Positions 8,384 to 17,155 of a stretch of 64,000 bases of DNA are shown here, piece by piece. The stretch covers positions 1 through 64,000 of the forward strand of contig CAKOGP040000147.1 of assembly GCA_933822405.4 (NCBI GenBank), given 5' to 3'. Numbering within the stretch: the first letter of the stretch is position 1; the number at the start of each line of letters is the position of its first letter. The stretch comes from Cylindrotheca closterium (Eukaryota; Bacillariophyta; Bacillariophyceae; Bacillariales; Bacillariaceae). The notes beneath the pieces were generated by a model, which worked only from the letters and a program-made list of their open reading frames with translations, searched no databases and was not told the DNA's origin. The translations under genes and the position numbers were made by a program.

Positions 8384-10300
8384 ATGGGCGAAAAGAAGGA
8401 AAAGAAAGAGAAGAAGGAGAAAAAGGAAAAGAAGGAAAAGGGTGAGAAGAAAGAGAAGAAGGAGAAAAAATCCGGCGGAGCAGAAGAGTTCACCGTGGAA
8501 TACTTCGAAGAGATTTTGGCAGAAGTCGCAGGAAAATGTGAGAAGAAGATTAAAATCAAAACCAAGGATAAGGAGGCTTTCCAACAAGCATGTGACAGTG
8601 CCTACCAAAACTGGACCAACAAGATGGAAAATGAAAAGTACTTGGACGAGCTGATGGAAAACAAGGGAGCTTCTAAGGACGAGATTGCGGAAGCCCAAAA
8701 GTTTGCGGAAGAATCTTCCAAGGCTCAACCCAAATACGAAAAGCATGCTACTCGACAAGCTCTGAAAATCTTTGAGAGTTTGGATGGTGACAAGATGGGT
8801 GATATTGAAGACAAGCTTGTCAAGGGTGCCATTATTGCCCAGGCAACTCCTGATGCCCTCGCCAAATTTGCGGCGGATGGCTATAAGAACCAAAACCTTT
8901 TGAAGAAACTCTTGGATGATCCCGAATTGATGAAGGAAATGCTGCGCAACGGTGGTGCTGCGCAATATGAATACGCCGAAGCGATGCGCATCTATGTTGA
9001 GTGTTTGGGAGATGACTACAACGATGAAAGCGAACAAGATAAGTTCTTCCCTGTGAACAAGAAGATTGCTTTGGCTTGTGCCTTGGAGTTGTGCACCGGT
9101 GTCCGTCACTTTGACACTGCCGATACTATCGATCCCGTGGCTCGTTACAAGCACTTTGAAGAGGCCCATCGAAATGGCGAATTGGATCCCGCCTTTCCTC
9201 ACTTTTCTGTCTGGGAACTCCGTCAAGTTGTCAACTGCGATGCTCCCAACGACCAGATGGAATGGTGCCGCAACATGGTCATGTTGTATTGTCCCCACGT
9301 GACGTGCCTCACCGATCCCAAAATGACCTATACTTATATGCTCCAAACCGATGTCCGTCAACGTCCACCCAAGTGGACTGGATCTCCCAGAACCTACCCC
9401 ATGGTCTTGTCTGGTGGTGGTAACGAGTCCGTCAACTCGTGGTTTGGACGCTTCATCTTGCAATCCTTTGGACTTCCCGTCTGGGGAACCAAATACCGAC
9501 GAAAGGAGGGTTTCACTCGATGGACCAGCGCAGGATGGGAGGCCATGAATGGTGCTGATTGGGAAACTGCCATGTGGAACGGTAAGGCCGGTAAGGATTT
9601 CAAGATGGAATTGGAAGCCCGTAACAAGGCACCTCCGATTGAATACTTCAAAAAGTTGGTCTACCTCCAATGTTTGGCCGATGTGATTGATGCTGGTGAC
9701 ACCATGAATATCCCAAAAGAGGAAAGGGATGTCTTGCACCCAGAGCGATTCTGGCGATCCATGTCAATTGTTTCGTTGGAACTCTTGTTTCAAACAGAAA
9801 CCGAAGTGAAACGTACTTTTGAACGAAAGGGAGAGAGTCTCACCGAAACAAAGGTCGAAAAGTACCTCAAAATGTACGAGGAAGATGCTCCCGACAAGGA
9901 TAACAAGTTTGATGATGAGAGTGGTAAAGTCACCATTTACGCCAGTAAACACAATGGAGTGGCGGAAGGTAATGTTTTGACCATTGCCAGTTTCAAGGGC
10001 GGTCAGCAATTGAATTTCATTGCTGATGGACAAGTGGAATACGACGTTCCGGACGAGGCTCCGGCCAAGACTTATAAGGTCGTTGTTGAGGTCAATACGG
10101 TTTCCAACAACAAAACTCCAATGACGTTGTACAACGTTGCTGCTGACGATAATCGTATCAATGTTCCTCTTCCCTATACCATGGGGATGTGGAAGAAGAC
10201 CGATCCGGTGGAACTCGAACTCAAGGGAGGAGACACAATCCGATTTTCAAGACCCAAGAATGCATTGGGTGTTGCGATCAAAAAGATTATCTTGAGCTAG
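8384..10300 (+). CDS. Transglutaminase-like-fold protein lacking the usual catalytic residues
   Basis: 638 aa, ATG at 8384, no intron. Residues 2-30 are a Lys/Glu-only tract. Residues about 180-440 resemble an algal/fungal transglutaminase-like family by SWFGRFILQSFGLPVWGTKY (about 350-370), followed by GFTRWTSAGW and a WETAMWNGKAGKDFKMELEAR block. In relatives that I recall, this block starts with a Cys (GGKCG-type) and has a His before the RWT motif. Here the equivalents read GGGNESVNSW and YRRKEGFTRW, so nucleophile and His both look lost. The C-terminus (about 520-638) is a beta-rich domain like a carbohydrate-binding module (GVAEGN... VEVNTVSNN... DTIRFSRPKNALGVAIKKI). No signal peptide, so probably cytosolic. 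The family assignment is from memory of motif shape, hence the moderate confidence. Confidence 0.65.
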   Translation: MGEKKEKKEKKEKKEKKEKGEKKEKKEKKSGGAEEFTVEYFEEILAEVAGKCEKKIKIKTKDKEAFQQACDSAYQNWTNKMENEKYLDELMENKGASKDEIAEAQKFAEESSKAQPKYEKHATRQALKIFESLDGDKMGDIEDKLVKGAIIAQATPDALAKFAADGYKNQNLLKKLLDDPELMKEMLRNGGAAQYEYAEAMRIYVECLGDDYNDESEQDKFFPVNKKIALACALELCTGVRHFDTADTIDPVARYKHFEEAHRNGELDPAFPHFSVWELRQVVNCDAPNDQMEWCRNMVMLYCPHVTCLTDPKMTYTYMLQTDVRQRPPKWTGSPRTYPMVLSGGGNESVNSWFGRFILQSFGLPVWGTKYRRKEGFTRWTSAGWEAMNGADWETAMWNGKAGKDFKMELEARNKAPPIEYFKKLVYLQCLADVIDAGDTMNIPKEERDVLHPERFWRSMSIVSLELLFQTETEVKRTFERKGESLTETKVEKYLKMYEEDAPDKDNKFDDESGKVTIYASKHNGVAEGNVLTIASFKGGQQLNFIADGQVEYDVPDEAPAKTYKVVVEVNTVSNNKTPMTLYNVAADDNRINVPLPYTMGMWKKTDPVELELKGGDTIRFSRPKNALGVAIKKIILS

Positions 10301-10728
10301 ATTGCATCATTGACAATAAGAACATATAACTCTTTGTTTTCTGTTACATATTTAGAAACAAACAGGTTGCTTTCTTCTTCATCTAGCGTTGGGATTAAAT
10401 TGGAATATTAAAAGGCGTGTATACGAACGAGTAGTTGTTGGTTGAAAATGGTCGATCTCATCGATCATTCATATCATCTTCTTACAGAATGTAGTTCCGA
10501 TTGATCCATTGTCTCCGGTAGCATCCTTCTCATCTTGTCTGATTGATTCATTGCTTCCTTCATCACCAATCGCATCGCGGTGTCCGTCTTAAAAGCCTCA
10601 GACCAGCGGTATTTCGATCCAATACCAAGACTGTATATACATTTAGTGCATACAATAATACATTGTACAGTGCTTCAAAATCCTCGTATTCTAGGCCTCG
10701 TCAGCAGTGTAGTATTCCAGTCAATATC
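10301..10728. other. Intergenic, nothing recognised
   Basis: 3' ends of two convergent genes; no repeat or RNA gene seen. Confidence 0.45.
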
Positions 10729-11772
10729 TCAGTGTGGCTTCAATTGGAAGGCTGCCACTAACAAGAAGACAATGACGGAGCAATACACCACGGGCATTTT
10801 GTTCGTGGAAGAGTCATCAACAGAAGTAGCAGTATTTGAAGAAGAGCCATCTTGGGTATATTGCGTTTGGTCCACTTTGCTGTTCCAGTCAACGTTGCCA
10901 TCTCCAGTGGGATCATGTTGGCCACCAGCACTATTACTGCTGGACCTATCTATCGATACTACATGGTTCGAATCATCACCAGTGTCCTTTCCGTGGTGGT
11001 GTGATAACGATTCTCTCTTGTTGGCTGCTTCTGTAGTGGAAGTGCGAAGATGATCATTATGGCGTCCGTTTTCCTGTTTCGGATTTGAATTGCGACTTGT
11101 TTGGCTAAAGTAGGTGAGATCATTCCCATCCTCCTTCGCCACATGTAGCTTGTCAGTCTTGGTTAGGGGCGTGGAAGAATCTCGCCCATTATAGTACTGT
11201 GACTGAGAGTGTTGCCCATCATCTTGTGGATGATGATGCTGCGGCGGATTGGAATGATTATCACTTCCTTGCTTCGCCGTCGTGTGATGATAATCTAGGT
11301 TGGAATTTCTTTCGGGGGTGTATGAATCTCGATCGGTTGGAACACTGCGATTTTCACTACTTTGAATGGTTCGAAGGCTGGTGTATTTGGTAGTCTCATG
11401 TCCATTCTTTCCTCCCTTTTGGTCTGGTTGTACGGTATCTGAAGAACCATGATGATTTTCATACCTCAGTTCCTGATCGGAATCTATATGATCGTTTTGC
11501 CGCGGATGCTCATTCCGACTATCCGCATTCTTATTATGAGTGCGCACAGTGCTACTACTCACGATGTCATCATGTTTTGACCGTTGGTGATCTTTTGTTT
11601 GGAATTGACCAGTTGTACGAGTACCCTCTTGGTTCGGGTGGGTTCGTTGTTTTGGTTCCTGAATATGATCTCGGTAGTCATCTTGAGCTAGAGAAACTGG
11701 CACACTGCTGATCATGAAGGCGCCTGTTGCCATCAGTATCCATTGTATCAGCAGTGTCGAATATAGCTTCAT
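10729..11772 (-). CDS. Secreted or membrane-anchored His/Gln/Ser/Asp-rich protein
   Basis: 347 aa, ATG at 11772. The N-terminal signal peptide (residues 1-29) ends near SLAQ. The middle (30-320) is hydrophilic low complexity, unusually rich in His, Gln, Asn, Ser, Thr and Asp, with HHH clusters near residues 185 and 265 and no Cys. The last about 20 residues are hydrophobic (MPVVYCSVIVFLLVAAF) after a small-residue stretch, which fits a GPI-anchor signal or a single C-terminal membrane helix. It would sit on the cell surface or in the wall. His clusters could bind metal and the overall character suits a wall-matrix or silica-associated protein, but no family was recognised. Confidence 0.62.
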   Translation of the reverse strand: MKLYSTLLIQWILMATGAFMISSVPVSLAQDDYRDHIQEPKQRTHPNQEGTRTTGQFQTKDHQRSKHDDIVSSSTVRTHNKNADSRNEHPRQNDHIDSDQELRYENHHGSSDTVQPDQKGGKNGHETTKYTSLRTIQSSENRSVPTDRDSYTPERNSNLDYHHTTAKQGSDNHSNPPQHHHPQDDGQHSQSQYYNGRDSSTPLTKTDKLHVAKEDGNDLTYFSQTSRNSNPKQENGRHNDHLRTSTTEAANKRESLSHHHGKDTGDDSNHVVSIDRSSSNSAGGQHDPTGDGNVDWNSKVDQTQYTQDGSSSNTATSVDDSSTNKMPVVYCSVIVFLLVAAFQLKPH

Positions 11773-12169
11773 CGTTGTGTTCCCCCTTACTCAATGGAAG
11801 GTCAGTAGGATATTGCAGGAAATGCTTCAGGATATGCAGTCACTGGATCATCGCAGTCATATCATACCATCGCATCATCGTATCATCGATTGATATGGAG
11901 TCATCTTATTCGAGTCGATCTATTCGACTAAATGACGGTATTCCAACAACGCGCAATGACACATGTCACATCAACTACTGTATACTGTCAATCGAAGCAC
12001 ATACAATCCAATTTGAATATGGTACCAACTGTAATAAGAAGTCGACAACTCCGAAACGGAAAGCAATAGTTGCCACTGTTGTATCCTCGTCAAACACTTC
12101 CTAAAATACCACAATTTGCAAAGTTCTCCTCAACGTGCGGAAAGAATAAGGAACAAACACATTGATATA
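11773..12169. other. Divergent promoter region
   Basis: Lies between the minus-strand His-rich gene and the plus-strand MYND gene. It contains repeated TCATC/ATCAT words (about 11840-11900). Nothing specific recognised. Confidence 0.4.
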
Positions 12170-13190
12170 ATGGTGAAGATCTCTCCTCTTGTTCGTTTGC
12201 CAAGTGGATTAATGGTTAACATATTTACCAAAGGAGGTGTACAGGCCTTTCTTGAATCAGAATTGAGCCAAACCTACCTTTCCTCTGATTTGAGAACCAT
12301 CAAAGATATTCGGAAGACGAAGAATCGGACTTCGGAAGCCGAAGATCTCCTTTTTAGTCTGACTGCCAAGATTGAGTTCATTGCTACCCTTGCAGACCCC
12401 ATTCTCTTTGCGGAGACTGTGCCAGAATCGGAGATTGAAGTTTGGTTTATTTTCGTCCTCCACGAATTGAAAGCCTTGAGCGCCAAGCCAGACTGGTTAA
12501 GGTCAGGGGAGTTGGACGAAGACGACATGTCATGCCTCAACATCAGCGCTGCCATGTTCCACTTCCACGCTGTCCCGGTTCAGCTTGCATTTGAATGTGA
12601 ATACGTTCAACTTTTGGCAGACTTTCTTAAAGCCTGTCCTACTACACTTCCCTCCACGGAGATTGCCGGTCAAATCACAAACATTGTATCTCGGATTATT
12701 TAATTACGGGGACCTTGTACGAGGGATCTTCTCCATCACAAGGTTCGAGTCGGATGGTATCCTGACAGAATTCATTCGATACGCGACGATACCCCAACCC
12801 AACGCGATCCTTGATCAAGAAATCGTGATCAAGGTTTTCAACGATCTATACTCTGCAGATGAATTTCTGAAGACTGAGTTTCGAAGAGGACAACCATGTG
12901 GTGATGTAGTAGCGGCAATTTTGCGAGGTGAGGATGGAAGCAAGACCAAGCGACCTTGTATTTTGGAACGACTACAGGTGATTGCGAGGCGCGCCGATGT
13001 ACTGAACAATGCTGATGACGATACATGTATCGAGCTCCGGTCGTGCAGCAGTTGCGGAGAAAGTGGCAAATCAGAGCTATTCCAGGGATCACTGAAGAAG
13101 TGCGGCAGATGCCAAAACGTATACTACTGCTCGAGGGCGTGCCAAATGGCGGATTGGAGTAAACACAAGACAGTTTGTAGACCTCTGTGA
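12170..13190 (+). pseudogene. MYND zinc-finger protein, single frame break
   Basis: ATG at 12170 opens a helical N-terminal region (MVKISPLVRLPSG...), which runs to a TAA at 12701-12703. The same protein clearly continues in the next frame from about 12700 (FNYGDLVRGIFSITRF...) to a stop at 13190. It ends in a MYND finger: CSSCGESGKSELFQGSLKKC then CQNVYYCSRACQMADWSKH and a final Cys (about 13045-13185). MYND fingers bind proline-rich peptides; the partner is unknown. The join needs a one-base skip near 12697-12700. I found no convincing GT-AG intron there, so this is either a young pseudogene or a sequence error. Without the break it is about 340 aa. Confidence 0.7.
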
Positions 13191-13376
13191 TTATGCGTCA
13201 ATAAGAAATTAAAATTTCTAAAAGATCATTCCGGTGCAAAAACATTCAATTGTATTCCATTGCTCAACTAGGCCAGACCTGGTTCTCTCTGCCCAGCTGT
13301 ATCAACGGGACGACTCGACACACATTTCAATAGCTGTTGGCTGCATGCTGCTGTTGTGAGAGATCACGAAACACAT

Positions 13377-16139
13377 CTAGCAGCCGCCGCCGCCGCCACA
13401 TCCTCCTCCCCCTCCTCCTCCTGGAAATGGCAAAACGAACAACTATGAGCGCCATGGCTCAACAAAGGAGGATCAAATTCTTTATCAACCTTACCTCCAC
13501 AGCCTGTGATGAGAGATTCAAAATTGGGTTTTCTTTTTGAGACAATAAATTACGCATGGAATGATGTAACGAATCTTCCTGAAAGGCTTACCTCCTCCAC
13601 CACCACCACATGCTGCGGCACCCTACATTTCAAAACAGGAATACGGGTGAGATGAAAAGCACGATTGATTCATTCACTCCAGCTTTGAAAACAGACGAAT
13701 TCTACTTCTTACACATGCGGCAGCCCCACAGCCAGACGCGCCACATCCTCCAGCGCCACGAGCTGCCCCGCCACCACACATCCCACCACAGGCGTAGTAT
13801 TCCGTGGGGAAATACCAAATTCCAGCATCACTGTAGTGTTTGTTGGAAACCTGACGGTTGTTCGTGTACTTTGCGGGCAGTCCTTCCTTTCCAGTTGGGT
13901 TGACTGCTCTTGCTCGAGCCTTTATGATTGACTCTGCGGTTACCAATTTTTCAAGATCGTCCTCCATTTTCTTTGGTGCGGTAAAAAGGCCGCAGCATGT
14001 TGCCATAGCAATATCACTATTCTTCGCTTTGATGCGAGCCATAATCCTCTTTGCCAAAATCTCGTAGGCCTCCTTTGTGGTAATATGAAAGTATCCTGTT
14101 CGGTTGCCATTTCTACCGAATATGTAGTTCTGCCTGAATGGATTGGCATTGATACCCCTACTTGTGGATTTTGGAGACATGCTGATAAATGCGGGGGAGC
14201 CATCAGGAGCGGATCCATATATTGAAGTCCAATACGTAGTCGAAGTGGCATTGGCTGCCTGATCATTTGCATCGACTCGTCGCACCGTACGCACAAAGCC
14301 TGTGGCAATCTTGGTTTGCTTCATGGTGGTGAAGTTTACCATGTATCCATCGCTAGGAGAAATTTCGCCATTGCTGCCATTAGCCTGGTATGCCGACTCC
14401 AAAATAGAATTTGCCTTATCGTCGTATTTGATCCAGCAGTCGGATGGGTTTCCATAAATGGCAGATGCGCTATGCTTTCCCATGTGCCCTTGTGTCTCTT
14501 GCCAGCACCATACCTTTGGGTCATCCATAGCACACTTCACATTTGCCATCCTCTGCACCTCGCGTACATATCCTGTTGCCGTTTTTGTCTGTTTATTCTC
14601 GAGAAAGTCCACCACGTATCCATTCCCCAAGTCACATGTGCCTTCACCACCTTGATTTCTGAATGCGGTTTCAAGCATTGTATTCGATGAGTTGTCATAC
14701 TTGATCCAGCATTCCGAGGGATCACCAACAATCGAAGACGGGCTGTGCTTTCCCATTTGTCCTTGTGTCTCTTTCCAGCACCATACCTTGCGGCTCTCCA
14801 AAGCAGACTTCACATTTACAGTCCTCTGCACCTCGCGAACATATCCTGTTGACTGCTTTGTCTGTTTGTTCTCGAGAAAGTCCACCACATAGCCATTTCC
14901 CAAGTCACATGTGCCTTCTCCACCTTGATTTTGAAATGCGGCTTCAAGCATCGTATTCGATGAGTTGTCATACTTGATCCAGCATTCGGAGGGATCACCA
15001 GCAACGGAACTCGCAGGATGTTTTGACATTTGCGATGCTGTTTCCTTCCATGCCCACACAATGTCCAAGTCGTAAGCACCACCAGTCGGGTTTGTAGACG
15101 ATGCGCCCTGTAGGTCAATCAAGTGCAGAAATGGTCCCAGAGGAATCTGTGCTTCTTCGTTGCTGACTCTGCTACACCACGAAATATTGTAGTATTCCTT
15201 CGGTGGTTCACCACGATACATTCCTCCCTTTACAAAATAGTCTTCTTCGTAATTTTTCTTCCATAGAGCTTTAGTATCTTTGAAAGCTCGATCCAATGGA
15301 CCATCATCCGTTCGATCATTCAAACTGTCGTCGTGGTTCAATGTAGTTCCAATTATGGCCTTACAGTCCACAAAGTATCCAGTCAGACTAGATAGAATGT
15401 GAGTATGCCACATGAGATCGATCTGATATGTGGGAACAAGTACAATGTTAGACTTCTCTGCCTTTTTGCGGAGTTTCAGAAACTTGTAGTATTGTAGGGC
15501 TCCCTCCTTGAGGAAATCGTCATTAGCAAAGCGTGGACCCGAGACTTGCCACAGAAAAGTCGCTTGGCGATCGGTAGAACCCAAGAGGTCAAAACCATTC
15601 AAGGAGAGATCTCTATCATCGATCTTTTCTTCAGCGATGGATAGGATTGTTCTCGAATCAGATTCATCCATTTGAAGGTGGAACCTCTCCCCCGGATACT
15701 GTTGGTTCCAAAGGGATCTAGTTCTCTCAGCGGCAAGGTTCATGTCGTCGTCAGTCACATTAAGGCTTCCTCCGTACACTTCATCGTTGTTCCATTGAAA
15801 ACAAAAAGGTGGATTGGCTTCAAGCATTTGGCAGTCTTCGCCGAATTCACGCCTCAGATACGATGTATAACGGAATGGCGCAAGTCGGTGACAATGCCAG
15901 AGCCACGCACAGTCGGCCGGTGGCACGAGCGTTTCCCGACGATTGGCGTAAATCAAAGGTAGCCACAAGTCACGGTAGCGCTGAAGTGACTTAGGAGAAG
16001 GTCGTCGAATGGTGACTCCTAGTTGATGAAGAGTCTGAAGGAATCCAACATGCTGTTTCGACAATTCAACCAAGTCAATGGGGAAGTCAAAGGCTCTGTC
16101 GCCAGTCCGGGTTTCAGTTTCAGCGTTACTCTGTATCAT
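13377..16139 (-). CDS. Glycine-rich-domain-containing protein (GRDP/DUF1399) with three WWE domains
   Basis: Four exons: 16139-13713, 13622-13592, 13503-13495 (9 nt) and 13420-13377. All use GT-AG sites, keep frame and give 836 aa. The N-terminal DUF1399 region has the paired blocks ADCAWLWHCHRLAPFRY (about 76-92) and QIDLMWHTHILSSLTGY (about 236-252). Residues about 358-630 are three tandem WWE domains, each about 91 aa, with W.W...(C)WIKYDN and ..KQTK.ATGYVREVQR landmarks. WWE domains bind ADP-ribose units or ubiquitin-system partners. The C-terminus is a Gly/Cys-rich tail, largely encoded by the small exons and ending GGGGC. Plant GRDPs act in growth and stress signalling; WWE suggests an additional ADP-ribose or ubiquitin link (inference). 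The single-exon reading would instead end in a non-conserved tail at 13674. Confidence 0.85.
14260..15070 (-). repeat. Three tandem about 273-bp coding repeats (WWE units)
   Basis: Units at about 15070-14797, 14796-14524 and 14523-14260, minus strand. The first two are very similar; for example, GDPSECWIKYDNSSNTML is identical in both. The third, with GNPSDCWIKYDDKANSIL, has diverged. This is a signature of a recent duplication of the first unit and an older one of the third. Confidence 0.82.
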
Positions 16140-17155
16140 TGTGATTATGATTGTATCAACAGATTGATCACTTCAGCGTTGACAATCGTGCGAAGGATAC
16201 TATCTGTGCATTGATGATGACGACGGCGGATCTGCTAGTAGATATGCTTGCAAAATGCGGGTATGTACGATGAGAATACGATGATAATGAGAGCATATAT
16301 TTTTTCCTCAAACCTGCAAAGGACTTCTATAGTGTCAATTGCAGTCGAATTGATCCGGTTTGGGTAAAGTGAGTACCTACAGTACCTACCTAACCTACTG
16401 TACCATACCACCGGTACACACGGAACAAAGTTGACACTTCCGGACGTCCGGTACCATACAGTAGTATTAATACATACTACATGCTTGCCACGAGGTGGAC
16501 TTGAGATTGAAAGTGTAGAATACTCTCAGCATGTGGTCGAGGAGCAAACAAGAAACTGCCGCGAAACCGCAACCTTTCCCTGATGGCACTGGTGGTAGCA
16601 CTTGAGCTGAAGGAATGTTTTCAAGACTTCAGTTCGTGGCTCAGGGTTTTGGTCGAAACTGATATGGATCTAAATGTTGGGTCTGGTTCCACAATAGAAT
16701 GACCTTCGAACAGAGAGGGCGATGCCGAGGATGCTTGGCTGCTGCTGCTGGCGCTGGTTCTTGGGACTGATTCCTTCGAAGAAGATTGTTAGCTGAAGGC
16801 AACAAAAAGACGGCATAGCGATTGGTGACGTAGACAGCTTCGATGCTGGACCAGTTGTAGCTTGAGAGCTGACCTGCTACAGTATCGCGTATTAATACCA
16901 GTTCGAGTACATAGTCTTCTTGACCACAAAATAAAGAAGGGTTCAGCGTCTATGATGTCGGACATTTTCAATTTAGCCCTCTTCGGACAGTAAGTTTGTT
17001 CGATTGATTGTCCGTGCGCAATTCAGCGATGCATATTTTTCATACCGATATGCATTGGTACTGTCATTGTGATATTGCAACTTAGTATCACCCTTCCCCA
17101 CTGTACGTTCTTCTAGCTTCTACAACATATCTTCAATCACCCAACATAAAGCAAC
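16140..17155. other. Divergent intergenic region, 1 kb
   Basis: Contains several short GGTACC/ACCGGTA-like words (16370-16470) and AT-rich promoter-like DNA. No coding sequence or RNA gene recognised. Confidence 0.45.

Noticed and set aside
8360..9739. Long minus-strand frame of about 459 codons
   Set aside because: Antisense shadow of the transglutaminase-like gene. It is hydrophobic low complexity opposite a Lys/Glu tract and has no family match.
12671..12735. Short intron to explain the MYND frame break
   Set aside because: The possible GT...AG pair would delete conserved-looking residues (FNYGDLV) and has weak splice signals; a one-base change is simpler.
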